Below, piece after piece: positions 13,240 through 22,291 of a DNA stretch of 64,000 bases (position 1 is its first letter; each line of letters starts with the position of its first letter). This DNA comes from Marmoricola sp. URHB0036 (GTDB lineage Bacteria; Actinomycetota; Actinomycetes; Propionibacteriales; Nocardioidaceae). The stretch covers positions 77,501 to 141,500 of the forward strand of contig NZ_AUEP01000012.1 in NCBI RefSeq assembly GCF_000426045.1, in the 5' to 3' direction. The position numbers were made by a program, and so were the translations under genes. The notes under the pieces are model-generated. The model worked only from the letters and a program-made list of their open reading frames with translations. It ran no database searches and was not told where the DNA came from.

Positions 13240-15723
13240 CTACGCCCGCTGCTCGGCTCCGTGCCGCTGCACAGCCAGCTCGACGGCCGCGTCGCGAGCC
13301 GCCGCAGTGTCCTTCTCGGTGAGTGTGCGGTCGGGAGCCCGGAAACGCAGCGCGAACGCGAGCGACTTGCGTCCCTCGCCGACCTGCTGGCCGGTGTAGA
13401 CGTCGAAGAGGCGTACGGACTCGCACAACGGCCCGGCCCCCTCGCGCAGGGTGGCCGCCAGGTCGGCCGACGGGAGGTCGGCGTCCACGATCAGCGCGAC
13501 GTCCTCCTTGGCGACCGGGTAGGCGGAGAGCTGCGGCGCCCGGGGCACCGCGACAGCCCTGGCGAGCAGGGCGTCGAGGTCGAGCTCGGCGACCGAGGTG
13601 CGTGCCGGGACGCCGAAGGCTCGGCACACCCGCGGGTGCAGCTCACCGGCGTGCCCGACAGGCGTCTCACCGAGCACGAGCTCGGCACACCGACCGGGGT
13701 GCCACGGCGCCAGGCTCGCCTGACGGACCGAGAGCTCGAGCCCGAGCGCGTCGGCGACCACGCGGGCGGTCTCGATGACGTCGCTCCAGGACGCCGGGCG
13801 TCCGTCGCCCCACCACCCTGACCGGTCGCGGTCACCACAGAGGGCGAACGCGAGGTGCAGCGGCTGGTCGGGCAGCGCCTTGTTGAGGTCGTCCCACTCC
13901 CCCTCGGTCGGTGGTCGGTCGACCGGGAGGATCGGGGCGCCCGCGCCGGAGTGCGGCAGCGTGACCGGCGCCGTCTCGAACAGGGCCAGGTCGCTGGTGC
14001 CGCGGCTGACGTTGCGGGCGACGGTGCGCAGCAGGCCGGGCAGCAGCGTCGTGGTCATGTACGGCTCTTCGTTGCGCAGCGGGTTGGCCAGCCGGAGCGT
14101 CGTACGACGGGAGTCGGCGGCCTCGATGCCGAGCCGGTCGAGGTCGGCGTCCCCGATGAACGGGAAGTTGATCACCTCGACGTAGCCCTCGCCGGCCAGG
14201 GTGCGGCCGACACGACGGCGCATCGACTGGTCCTGGGTGAGGCCCCCTCCCGAGGGGGCAGGCGGCAGGATGCTCGGCACGTCCTCGTAGCCGACGATGC
14301 GGGCGACCTCCTCGACGAGGTCGAATGGGTCGGACAGGTCGGGTCGCCACGGCGGCACGGTGGCGGTGAGCTCGTCGGCGCCGGCGTCGACCTCGCACCC
14401 GATCGCCTCCAGGTTGGCGATGGTGGTGTCCGAGGCGATGTCCATGCCGGTGACTCGCGCGGGCAGGTCGATCGGGATGGTGATCGTGGGCTGCGACGGC
14501 GGCTGGCCGACGACGGTCACGCCGGGCTCGATGGTGCCACCGCCGTACTCCGCGAGCAGCTCGACCACCCGGTCGGCCGCGGCCTCGCAGATGGTCGGGT
14601 CGACGCCACGCTCGTTGCGCTTGCCGGCCTCGGAGGTCAGCTTGTGGCGGCGGCCGGTGCGGAACATCGACACGGCATCCCAGTGGGCGGCCTCGATCAG
14701 GACGTGGGTGGTGGTGTCGGACATCTCGGTGTCCTGGCCGCCCATCACGCCACCGAGGCCGATGATGCCGGAGTCGTCGGTGACGACCAGGTCCTCGGTC
14801 GACAGCGTGCGGTCGTTGCCGTCGAGGGTGGTGAGGTGCTCCCCCTCGGCGGCTCGACGGACCCGGATGGGTCCGGTGAGCTTGTCGGCGTCGTAGCCGT
14901 GGATCGGGCGACCCAGCTCGAACATCACGTAGTTGGTGACGTCGACCGCCAGCGAGATCGGGCGCTGGCCGAGGAGCAGGAGCCGGCGTGACATCCAGTC
15001 GGGGGTCGGCGCCGTCGGGTCGAAGCCGGTCACCGTGCGGGCCACGAAGACCGGGCAGCCCTCGGGGTCGTCGACGACCACCGGGTAGCCGTTGCCGTCG
15101 GCGGCCGGGGTCGGGCGCAGCGCCGGGTCGCGGAAGGGGGCGCCGTAGGCCAGGGCCGACTCGCGGGCGACCCCACGCAGCGACATGGCATAGGCGCGGT
15201 CAGGGTTGATCTCGAACTCGATGACCTCCTCGCGGAGGTCGAGCAGGTCGAAGACGTCGTCACCGGGCTGACCGGCGTCGGCAGGGAGCACGAGGATGCC
15301 ATCGTGATCGTCGCCGAGGCCCAGCTCCTTGGTCGAGCAGATCATGCCGGCGGAGACGTGGCCGTAGGTCTTGCGCGCAGAGATCTCGAAGCCGCCGGGC
15401 AGGACCCCTCCGGGCAGCACGACGACCACGAGGTCTCCGGGCGCGAAGTTGTGCGCGCCGCAGACGATGCCCTGGGGCTCGCCCGTGCCGTTGGCGTCAC
15501 CGACGTCCACGGTGCACCAGTTGATGGTCTTGCCGTTCTTCTGCGGCTCGGGCTCCAGGGTGAGCACGCGGCCGATGACGAGCGGTCCGGTGATGTCGTG
15601 CCCGGGGCGGTCGAGCGACTCGAGCTTGAGCCCGAGGGCGGTCAGCCGGTGGGCGAGGTCCTCGGTGGTGACGCCGTCCGGGAGGTCGGCGTACTCGCGG
15701 ATCCAGGAAACGGGGGCCTTCAT
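13240..15723 (-). CDS. pheT: Phenylalanyl-tRNA synthetase beta subunit
   Basis: 827 residues. Forms the alpha2-beta2 enzyme with PheS. Domains in order: an N-terminal tRNA-binding OB domain (about 42-155), the B3/B4 editing domain that hydrolyses Tyr-tRNA-Phe (about 210-360), B5 (about 410-475), a catalytic-like core, and a C-terminal ferredoxin-like anticodon-binding domain (about 735-825). The start MKAPVSWIREYADLP is the family norm; the longer frame upstream is an R1-like spacer. It lies 52 bp downstream of pheS. Confidence 0.97.
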   Translation of the reverse strand: MKAPVSWIREYADLPDGVTTEDLAHRLTALGLKLESLDRPGHDITGPLVIGRVLTLEPEPQKNGKTINWCTVDVGDANGTGEPQGIVCGAHNFAPGDLVVVVLPGGVLPGGFEISARKTYGHVSAGMICSTKELGLGDDHDGILVLPADAGQPGDDVFDLLDLREEVIEFEINPDRAYAMSLRGVARESALAYGAPFRDPALRPTPAADGNGYPVVVDDPEGCPVFVARTVTGFDPTAPTPDWMSRRLLLLGQRPISLAVDVTNYVMFELGRPIHGYDADKLTGPIRVRRAAEGEHLTTLDGNDRTLSTEDLVVTDDSGIIGLGGVMGGQDTEMSDTTTHVLIEAAHWDAVSMFRTGRRHKLTSEAGKRNERGVDPTICEAAADRVVELLAEYGGGTIEPGVTVVGQPPSQPTITIPIDLPARVTGMDIASDTTIANLEAIGCEVDAGADELTATVPPWRPDLSDPFDLVEEVARIVGYEDVPSILPPAPSGGGLTQDQSMRRRVGRTLAGEGYVEVINFPFIGDADLDRLGIEAADSRRTTLRLANPLRNEEPYMTTTLLPGLLRTVARNVSRGTSDLALFETAPVTLPHSGAGAPILPVDRPPTEGEWDDLNKALPDQPLHLAFALCGDRDRSGWWGDGRPASWSDVIETARVVADALGLELSVRQASLAPWHPGRCAELVLGETPVGHAGELHPRVCRAFGVPARTSVAELDLDALLARAVAVPRAPQLSAYPVAKEDVALIVDADLPSADLAATLREGAGPLCESVRLFDVYTGQQVGEGRKSLAFALRFRAPDRTLTEKDTAAARDAAVELAVQRHGAEQRA

Positions 15724-15727
15724 TCGG

Positions 15728-15770
15728 GGTCCCCGGCGAGGCGCGAGCGCAGCGAGTGGCTTGTTGGGGT
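15728..15770. repeat. R1-like direct repeat in the pheS-pheT spacer
   Basis: GCGAGGCGCGAGCGCAGCGA at 15736-15755 has the GCGAGCGCAGCGAG centre of R1. Here it is flanked by GGGGTCCCC (15727-15735) and TTGGGG instead of the usual GGTGGT ends. A degenerate or related element. Confidence 0.5.
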
Positions 15771-15775
15771 GATCA

Positions 15776-16879
15776 TCACAGGTCTGCTCCGAACGGGGTG
15801 GAGAAGCGGACGTCGCCCTCGAACATGTCGCGCAGGTCGGCGACACCGTGGCGGAACATCAGGGTGCGGTCGATGCCCATGCCGAACGCGAAGCCGGTGT
15901 AGCGCTCGTTGTCGACGCCGCACGCGGTGAGCACGCGCGGGTTGACCACGCCGCAGCCGCCCCACTCGATCCAGCCCTCGCCCTTGCAGGTGCGGCAGTC
16001 GTCGACGGCGGGGTGCAGTCCGCGGCAGACGAAGCAGCGCAGGTCGACCTCGGCGGAGGGCTCGGTGAACGGGAAGTACGACGGACGGAAACGGGTGCTG
16101 ATCCCCTCACCGAACATCGACTCCGCGAAGTGGTCGAGGGTGCCCTTGAGGTGGGCCATGGTGATGCCGCGGTCGATGCAGAGTCCTTCGACCTGGTGGA
16201 ACATCGGGCTGTGCGTGGCGTCGTACTCGTCGGTGCGGAAGACGCGACCGGGCGAGACGACGTAGATCGGCGGCGTACGGGTCAGCATCGCGCGGGCCTG
16301 CACCGGGCTGGTCTGGGTGCGCAGCACGAGGTGGTGCTCGGCCGGCTCGGTCCAGAAGGTGTCCTGCATCGTGCGCGCCGGGTGGTCGGGGCCGAGGTTG
16401 AGGGCGTCGAAGTTGAGCCACTCGGCCTCGACGATCGGACCCTCGGCGACCTCCCAGCCCATCGCCACGAACACGTCGGCGATCTTCTCGTGCATCATCG
16501 TGATCGGGTGGCGAGCGCCCTTCGTCGTACGGTCCCAGGGGAGGGTGACGTCGACGGTCTCCTCGACCAGCATGCGGGCCTCGGCCTCGACCTCGAGCTC
16601 GGCCTGGCGGGCGGCCAGCGCCTGGTTGACGGCGGCGCGGGCCTGGCCGACGCGCTGGCCGGCGTCCTTGCGCGCCTGGGGCGGCAGCGCCCCGATCTCC
16701 CGGTTGGCGAGCGCGAGCGGGGACCGGTCACCGGCGTGCTCGGTGCGGACCTGCTTGAGGGTCTCGAGGTCGGTCGCGGCAGCGATCGCAGCCAGCGCCT
16801 CGTCACGCATCGCGGCGACGTGCTCCTCGTCGAGCGGGGTCACCTGGACCGGGTCGTACTCGGAGTTCGGGCCCGACAT
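15776..16879 (-). CDS. pheS: Phenylalanyl-tRNA synthetase alpha subunit
   Basis: 367 residues. Catalytic subunit of class II PheRS: an N-terminal coiled coil (about 12-100), motif 2 around FRPSYFPFTEPSAEV and motif 3 in GFAFGMGIDRTLM. A four-cysteine stretch CFVC...CRTCKGEGW precedes EWGGCGVV; I recall this as normal for actinobacterial PheS. The ATG at 16877-16879 is chosen over a longer frame because the conserved coiled coil begins just after it. First gene of pheST, with its own promoter upstream. Confidence 0.97.
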   Translation of the reverse strand: MSGPNSEYDPVQVTPLDEEHVAAMRDEALAAIAAATDLETLKQVRTEHAGDRSPLALANREIGALPPQARKDAGQRVGQARAAVNQALAARQAELEVEAEARMLVEETVDVTLPWDRTTKGARHPITMMHEKIADVFVAMGWEVAEGPIVEAEWLNFDALNLGPDHPARTMQDTFWTEPAEHHLVLRTQTSPVQARAMLTRTPPIYVVSPGRVFRTDEYDATHSPMFHQVEGLCIDRGITMAHLKGTLDHFAESMFGEGISTRFRPSYFPFTEPSAEVDLRCFVCRGLHPAVDDCRTCKGEGWIEWGGCGVVNPRVLTACGVDNERYTGFAFGMGIDRTLMFRHGVADLRDMFEGDVRFSTPFGADL

Positions 16880-16922
16880 GGACTGCCTTTCGCTTTCAGG
16901 GTGCACGCGGCGTGCGCGGGCC

Positions 16923-16953
16923 AGTCTAGGAAGTGCGTCGTACGGTGGGCCAA
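16923..16953 (-). promoter_or_regulatory. pheST promoter
   Basis: TTGGCC (16948-16953) and TAGACT (16923-16928) lie 19 bp apart on the minus strand, placing the transcript start near 16916 and leaving a leader of about 37 bases. Too short for a T-box, and none is recognisable. Confidence 0.5.
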
Positions 16954-16970
16954 CGGGATTCATTCAAGCC

Positions 16971-17035
16971 GGATAGTCCAGATCATCTGGCCGCTTCAGG
17001 TGGTGGTTGGAGCGGCGTTTCGTTCTGGACTATCC
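16971..17035. repeat. Nested inverted repeat between the PAS kinase and pheS
   Basis: GGATAGTCCAGA (16971-16982) and TCTGGACTATCC (17024-17035) are perfect 12-base complements. Within them, GCCGCT and AGCGGC (about 16990-17016) form a second 6-bp stem. The outer arm ends one base before the kinase stop codon, so on the minus strand it could be that operon's terminator, though it lacks a T-tract. The layout (long closing stem plus inner stem) recalls R2, but the core is absent. Confidence 0.65.
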
Positions 17036-17036
17036 G

Positions 17037-18104
17037 TCACCTGCGGTCGTCGGAGGGCCAGCGGATCTCGAGGCGGGCGCCACCGGAGTCGGAGTCGGCG
17101 ATGAGCACCTCGCCGCCGTGGACGCGGGCGAGGCCGTGGACGATGTACATGCCCAGGCCCGTGCCACCGCGTACGCCGTGCTTCCAGAACTTGGTGAACA
17201 CCCGAGCCCGGATGGCCTCGTCGATGCCCTCGCCCTCGTCGTCGACCCGGATGAGTACGCCGGGAAAGGGCTCGGTGGTGCCTTCGACGCTGACCCGCAC
17301 GACGCCCTCGCCGTGCCGGATGGCGTTGTCGACGACGTTGGTGACGACCTGGGAGAGCTTGTCGGGATCGGCGAAGACCGACGGCACCGGCTCGGCGTAC
17401 GACGACTCGATGGTGCGCGTGGTCCCGGCGCGGACCGACTCGACACACCTCTCCACGAGCGTCTGCGTGTCCACGTCGCGCGGGTAGAGCGGCAGCCGGC
17501 CGGTGTCGATGCGGGCCACGTCGAGCAGCTCGGTGATCAGGCGGGAGAGCCGCTCGGAGTCGGCGTGCACCGTGGTGAGCATCAACTTCTTCTGCTCGTC
17601 GTTGAGCCGCTCCCACTTGCTGAGCAGGGTGCCGACGAAGCCCTTCACCCCGGTCAGCGGCGAGCGCAGCTCGTGGGCCACGGTCGCGACGAGGTCGGAG
17701 CGGTCGCGGTCGAGCCGAGCCCGCCCACGGCCCGAGCGGATGACGAGGGCCACGCTCTCGACGGGACCGAAGCGGCGTACGCGGTTGATCCGGCCGGTGA
17801 CGAGCACCTCGGTGCCCTCGGTGGTCAGCCAGGCCTGCTCGGTGAGACCGACCCGGCTGCCGAGTCCCTCGTAGGGCTTGTTGCTGGCGTACCAGTCGCA
17901 GCTCTCCTGGTCCTGGAGGGCCATCACCTCCGACAGCGGCCGGCCGACCTCGACCGCGCTGCCGAGCAGACGGCGTGCCTGCTCGTTGACCGTCGTGACG
18001 ATGCCGTCGGCATCGGCGATCACCACACCGTCGGGCAGTGCGTCGAACAGTCCGTCGGACACGCTGGCGGCGGGCTCGGCACTCACGCCGCCAGCGTAGG
18101 TCAC
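17037..18104 (-). CDS. Cytoplasmic PAS-domain sensor histidine kinase
   Basis: 355 residues, no membrane segment. A PAS domain (about 16-125) is followed by HisKA with VAHELRSPLTG (phospho-acceptor H144) and HATPase_c with NVVDNAIRHGEG (N box) and GGTGLGMYI (G box). It is a separate kinase from the one in the preceding gene. The GTG at 18102-18104 overlaps that gene's stop (GTGA), so both kinases are coupled to the response regulator gene upstream. An alternative GTG at 18084-18086 would remove six residues. Signal unknown. Confidence 0.93.
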   Translation of the reverse strand: MTYAGGVSAEPAASVSDGLFDALPDGVVIADADGIVTTVNEQARRLLGSAVEVGRPLSEVMALQDQESCDWYASNKPYEGLGSRVGLTEQAWLTTEGTEVLVTGRINRVRRFGPVESVALVIRSGRGRARLDRDRSDLVATVAHELRSPLTGVKGFVGTLLSKWERLNDEQKKLMLTTVHADSERLSRLITELLDVARIDTGRLPLYPRDVDTQTLVERCVESVRAGTTRTIESSYAEPVPSVFADPDKLSQVVTNVVDNAIRHGEGVVRVSVEGTTEPFPGVLIRVDDEGEGIDEAIRARVFTKFWKHGVRGGTGLGMYIVHGLARVHGGEVLIADSDSGGARLEIRWPSDDRR

Positions 18105-20689
18105 TGAGCGGGCTCGACGACCTCACTGCAGCCGGCACTCGCCGGGAGAACGAAGTCGTCGAGCGCGTCACGTCCACGCACCCGGCCGAGGTTCCAGCCC
18201 GCCCAGGTGTCGTCGTCCGGCGAGGTCTCGCCGAGGGCGCAGGCGGCCTGTTCGGGCGGCAGTGCCACCAGCGTCGGCGCGGCGTCGAGGCTGAGGGTGC
18301 GCAGGTAGGACCAATCGACCTTGCCGGTGGCCTGATAGCGGTCGACGTTGTGCTCGGCGATCCAGGCATCGGGGTTGGCGATCGCCAGGCCGAGCAGCAG
18401 GGCCGCGCCCGAGAGCAGTGCGGCGCGCGGCAGCCAGGCGCCGCGCAACCCGATGCCGGCGACGAGCACACCGAGCACCACCAGCCCGAGCCAGCCCTCG
18501 AACAGGTCGACCACCAGCCGCAGGCGGGTGAACCCGTAGGCGTCCTGGTAGAGGTCCATGCGGTGCAGTGCCGACGCGACCACGACCAGGGTGAGCAGGC
18601 AGAGCGCACCGAGTGACGCCCGCAGCCAGGCTCGGTCACCGGCCGTGTCCAGCCGTGCCTTGCGGGCGGCCGCGGAGACCACGAGCAGCGTCAGCAGGGT
18701 GGCGATGGTGAGCTGGGCGAAGCCCTGGTGAACGTACTCCGCGTAGGTCAGTCCGGTCGCGCTCCGGATGTAGTCGTGTCCGCCGAAGAAGGCAGCCGCC
18801 TGCGCCACCAGGAACAGCACGAACACCGCGTCGACGAGCAGCACCGGGGCCAACCACTCGAAGCGGTGCTGCACCGGACGTCGTACGCCGGGGCGCTCGA
18901 CCTGGGGCGGGTTGATCGCGAGGTACGCCGCCGCCAGCACCGTTCCGCCGACCGCGACCATCACGAACAGCCGCAGGGCCAGGCTGTCCTCGACGTTGGG
19001 CAGCACCGAGCGCACCCAGTGGCCGAAGATCGCGTCACCGCTCGCGAAGAGCAGCCCGAAGACGAGGATCCCCAGCACCGACAGCAGCACCGTCCGGGTG
19101 ACCGCGGCCGCGTTGGTGCCACCGCCCGACGCCCGGATGGTCCGACCGAGCCACGGGAGCCCCCGTACTCCCGCGGTCGGCCAGGCCACCGCACCGGCGA
19201 TCATCCCGAGGACGCTCCGGCCGGCGGTCAGGGCGGCGGTGACGAGGACGGCGCTGACCAGCAGGCCCAGCACGTCCAGCCACTCCGCAGCACGCAACGT
19301 CAGCACCAGGGCGAACCCGAAGGCCAGCACGGCGCAGGCCCAGGTGAAGGGGCTTCGCCGGTGCCGGGTCAGGACCAGCACCAGCACACCTGCCGCCGCC
19401 AGGATCAGGGTGGCAGCGAGGCCGATGTTGGAGAACGGCAGCGACAGCCCGGCGAAGACACCGATCCCGATGCAGGCCAGCAGCACCCAGCGGCGGGGCG
19501 GCACCTTGGCGTCGACCCAGAGGTTGCCGAAGAGGTCGTCGACCAGCGACCCGGAGCCGGCCGTCAGCGGCGTCAGCGGCGGCGCCACCGGCTGGGTGAT
19601 CTCCGGTGCGGGCGGGGTGGGCGTTGGGGCGTCCATGGGCAGGTTCCTCTCTGGCTGCGCTGACGGTCGGGACGGTGAGCTGGGCAGCTCGACGCGGAAA
19701 CGGGCGCCGGTCTCGCCGGGGACGGGGTCGACGACCGTGATCCGGCCGCCGTGCAGGTCGGTGACCCAGCGGGCGATCGCGAGCCCGAGCCCGGTGCCGC
19801 CCCCCGAGTCGGGCAGGGTGCCGAACCGCTCGAAGACCCGCTCGCGGTCCTGGGGGTCGATGCCCGGGCCCTGGTCGGCGACCTCGAGCCGGAGGCTTCC
19901 GCCGACGACGTCGGCGGAGAGGTGCACCACCCCCCCGGCCGGGCTGTGCCGGGCGGCGTTGTCGAGCAGGTTGGCGAGCAGCTGGTGCAGGCGGGCGCGG
20001 TCGGCGTACGCCGAGAGGTCGGGCGGCTCGACGCGCACGGCGAAGGTGACCCCGCGCTGGCTCGCGCCCGGGCCTGACCTCGCCTCGGCCACCGCCGCGT
20101 CGACGACTGCCGCGACCGGCTGCTCGACGCGGTCGAGGGACACCACGCCGGCATCGACCCGGGACAGGTCGAGGAGGTCGTCGACGAGGTCGCTGAGCCG
20201 CTCGGCCTGGGCGCGGGCGACGTGCATCACCTCCGGGTCGGGGGCGGTCACGCCGTCGTCGAGGTTCTCCAGCACCGCCACCAGCGCCGCCAGAGGCGTG
20301 CGCAGCTCGTGGGAGACGCTGGCCACCAGGTCGCGCCGCTGCCGGTCGACGGTGGCGAGGTCGGCCGACATCGTGTTGAAGGCGCGCGCGAGCTGGCCGA
20401 CCTCGTCGGTGGAGCCGCTCTGCACGCGCACCGCGTAGTCCCCGGCCGCCATCCGGCGCGCGGCCTCGGTCATCTGCCGCAACGGTGAGGTCATCCCGAC
20501 CGCGAGCAGCTGGGTGACGGCCAGGGCCAGCAGCACCGTGACCGGGATGCTGAGCCACGCCGGTACCGTCCCGGCGCCCAGCGTGGCCAGCACCGCCGCG
20601 ACCAGCACGCTGGCTGCCACCAGCAGGCCGAGCTTGACCTTGATCGAGGTGACCTGGCCCAGCGGCTCCCTCGGTGCGGCGGCGCTCAT
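18101..20689 (-). CDS. Histidine kinase fused in frame to a DUF4173-type polytopic membrane domain
   Basis: 862 residues with no stop in between. N-terminal part: two membrane helices (about 17-38 and 44-66), HAMP (about 66-118), HisKA with SVSHELRTPL (H127) and HATPase_c with GGGTGLGLAIARW (about 300). A proline-rich linker (about 335-375) then leads to a C-terminal half with about eleven hydrophobic helices and LYQDAYGFTRLR, which I associate with DUF4153/DUF4173 proteins. An internal ATG at 19634-19636 (residue 352) is preceded by GAGAGGA, so a free membrane protein could also be made. The start overlaps the response regulator stop (ATGA). Usually these are two genes; the fusion is unusual. 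Confidence 0.85.
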   Translation of the reverse strand: MSAAAPREPLGQVTSIKVKLGLLVAASVLVAAVLATLGAGTVPAWLSIPVTVLLALAVTQLLAVGMTSPLRQMTEAARRMAAGDYAVRVQSGSTDEVGQLARAFNTMSADLATVDRQRRDLVASVSHELRTPLAALVAVLENLDDGVTAPDPEVMHVARAQAERLSDLVDDLLDLSRVDAGVVSLDRVEQPVAAVVDAAVAEARSGPGASQRGVTFAVRVEPPDLSAYADRARLHQLLANLLDNAARHSPAGGVVHLSADVVGGSLRLEVADQGPGIDPQDRERVFERFGTLPDSGGGTGLGLAIARWVTDLHGGRITVVDPVPGETGARFRVELPSSPSRPSAQPERNLPMDAPTPTPPAPEITQPVAPPLTPLTAGSGSLVDDLFGNLWVDAKVPPRRWVLLACIGIGVFAGLSLPFSNIGLAATLILAAAGVLVLVLTRHRRSPFTWACAVLAFGFALVLTLRAAEWLDVLGLLVSAVLVTAALTAGRSVLGMIAGAVAWPTAGVRGLPWLGRTIRASGGGTNAAAVTRTVLLSVLGILVFGLLFASGDAIFGHWVRSVLPNVEDSLALRLFVMVAVGGTVLAAAYLAINPPQVERPGVRRPVQHRFEWLAPVLLVDAVFVLFLVAQAAAFFGGHDYIRSATGLTYAEYVHQGFAQLTIATLLTLLVVSAAARKARLDTAGDRAWLRASLGALCLLTLVVVASALHRMDLYQDAYGFTRLRLVVDLFEGWLGLVVLGVLVAGIGLRGAWLPRAALLSGAALLLGLAIANPDAWIAEHNVDRYQATGKVDWSYLRTLSLDAAPTLVALPPEQAACALGETSPDDDTWAGWNLGRVRGRDALDDFVLPASAGCSEVVEPAQ

Positions 20690-21387
20690 CGTTCCTCGAG
20701 GGAGTAGCCGACACCGTGCACGGTGCGCACCCGCTCGGCGCCGATCTTGGCGCGCAGCGCCTTGACATGGCTGTCGACCGTTCGGGTGGCTCCGGCGCCA
20801 CCGTCCCAGCCCCACACCTCGGCCAGCAGCCGTTCGCGGCTGAGCACCTGGCCCTTCGCGGCCGCCAGGCAGGACAGCAGGTCGAACTCGGTCGGCGTCA
20901 GGTGGATCTCGTCGCCGACCAGCCACACGCGGCGCGCACCCGGGTCGAGGCGCACGTCCCCGACAGTCACCGGCGTCGGCGGCGTCTCCCGCACCAGCTG
21001 CTCAGCGCGCTCGACCCGGCGGAGCAGGGCGGCGACTCGGGCCATCAGCTCGCGCATCCGGAACGGCTTGGTCAGGTAGTCGTCGGCGCCGACCCCCAGC
21101 CCGACCAGGACGTCGGACTCGTCGTCGCGGGCGGTCAGCATCAGCACGGGCACCGGCCGCTGCTGCTGGATGCGGCGGCACACCTCGAGCCCGTCGAAGC
21201 CGGGCAGCATCACGTCGAGGACCACGAGGTCGGGACGGTGCTCCTCGAAGGCCGCGACCGCGCCCGGCCCGTCGTACGCCGGGACGACGTGGTGTCCCTC
21301 GGCCCGGAGCCGGTCGCCCACCGCCTGGTTGATCAGCGGCTCGTCCTCGACGACCAGGATCGTCGAGGGGGTGGCGGGTGTGTCCAT
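20686..21387 (-). CDS. OmpR/PhoB-family response regulator
   Basis: 233 residues. The receiver domain (about 9-120) has the acidic pair VEDE, phospho-acceptor D58 in LVVLDVMLP and the conserved lysine in YLTKPF. The C-terminal winged helix (about 138-230) ends GVGYSLEER. It is the first gene of a three-gene set followed by two histidine kinases, with 4-bp overlaps at both junctions. It probably receives phosphate from one or both. Targets are unknown; self-control is common in such operons. Confidence 0.95.
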   Translation of the reverse strand: MDTPATPSTILVVEDEPLINQAVGDRLRAEGHHVVPAYDGPGAVAAFEEHRPDLVVLDVMLPGFDGLEVCRRIQQQRPVPVLMLTARDDESDVLVGLGVGADDYLTKPFRMRELMARVAALLRRVERAEQLVRETPPTPVTVGDVRLDPGARRVWLVGDEIHLTPTEFDLLSCLAAAKGQVLSRERLLAEVWGWDGGAGATRTVDSHVKALRAKIGAERVRTVHGVGYSLEER

Positions 21388-21450
21388 GGCAGGAGCCTAG
21401 GGACGACCGCGGTGGCGAGGGGTGCGGGAAACGTGAAGGTTGTGTGCAGG

Positions 21451-22242
21451 TCAGGCCGAGGCGGCGTAGGCCCCGGGAGTGACGCCGAGCATCCGCTTGA
21501 AGTGACGCGTGAGGTGCGCCTGGTCGTGGAAACCGACCTCGACGGCCACCTCGGCGGGACGGCCCCCGGCGAGCAGCATCCGCCGCGCGCGGTCGAGCCT
21601 TCGGCCCGTCAGGTAGCGGTGCGGCGGGATCCCGACCTCGCGCCGGAAGGCACGGACCAGGTGGGTCGGGTGGGCGTCGAGCAGCGTGGCCGCCTCGGCC
21701 AGGCTGATGCCTTCGGCGACGTGGCCGTCGAGGAGGTCACGGAGCCTGGCCGCCAGTCGGGGGTCGGACCGCACCGGCCGGTCCGGCAGTCGTTCGAGGT
21801 GGGCCGTCAGCCGGGTGGTCACCAGCGCGAGGCGGCTCTCGGCCTCGAACTCGTCGCCCGGGTGTCGCATCGCCTCGTGCAGCAGGTGCACCTCGCTGCG
21901 GAGAGCCGGGTCGTCCCACCCCGGGTGGTCGACCGCGCGGCCGATCCGTCGTACGTCCAGGGTGTCGGCTTCGAGGTAGGCGACTCGCTTGCGGAACCCG
22001 CCGGCCGCCACCGACCGGCCGTCGTGGGGGACGTACGGCGGCAGCAGTGTCACCCGGGAGGCGAGGGCCGCGTGCTCGTGGCGCTCGAGGTCGAACCGGA
22101 CGGCACCGGTGTCCACCACGAGCAACGTCCAGGTGTCGTGGGTGTGCAGCGGGTAGGCGTGCCGCGGGAAGTGCGCGTGCAGCACCTCGCTGACGCCCGG
22201 GACCGCCGGGTTCCAGGCCCGCAAGGTCGGCTCGGGCTCCAT
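21451..22242 (-). CDS. AraC-family transcriptional regulator
   Basis: 263 residues. An N-terminal cupin-like sensor (about 15-120, with HAHFPRHAYPLHTHDTW) is followed by a C-terminal double helix-turn-helix AraC domain (about 165-262) containing GISLAEAATLLDAHPTHLVR and AVEVGFHDQAHLTRHFKR. The ATG at 22240-22242 places the cupin at the normal distance from the start; earlier in-frame codons read back through the divergent gene. It is divergent from the DUF2000 gene with a 49-bp gap, so it likely controls that gene, itself, or both. Confidence 0.93.
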   Translation of the reverse strand: MEPEPTLRAWNPAVPGVSEVLHAHFPRHAYPLHTHDTWTLLVVDTGAVRFDLERHEHAALASRVTLLPPYVPHDGRSVAAGGFRKRVAYLEADTLDVRRIGRAVDHPGWDDPALRSEVHLLHEAMRHPGDEFEAESRLALVTTRLTAHLERLPDRPVRSDPRLAARLRDLLDGHVAEGISLAEAATLLDAHPTHLVRAFRREVGIPPHRYLTGRRLDRARRMLLAGGRPAEVAVEVGFHDQAHLTRHFKRMLGVTPGAYAASA

Positions 22243-22291
22243 GTCAGGAACGTACAAGACGACGACACGCAGGTCGGTCGACGATGAGGAC

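Noticed and set aside
16880-16970. T-box leader upstream of pheS
   Set aside because: No T-box sequence or specifier stem; the predicted leader is only about 37 bases.
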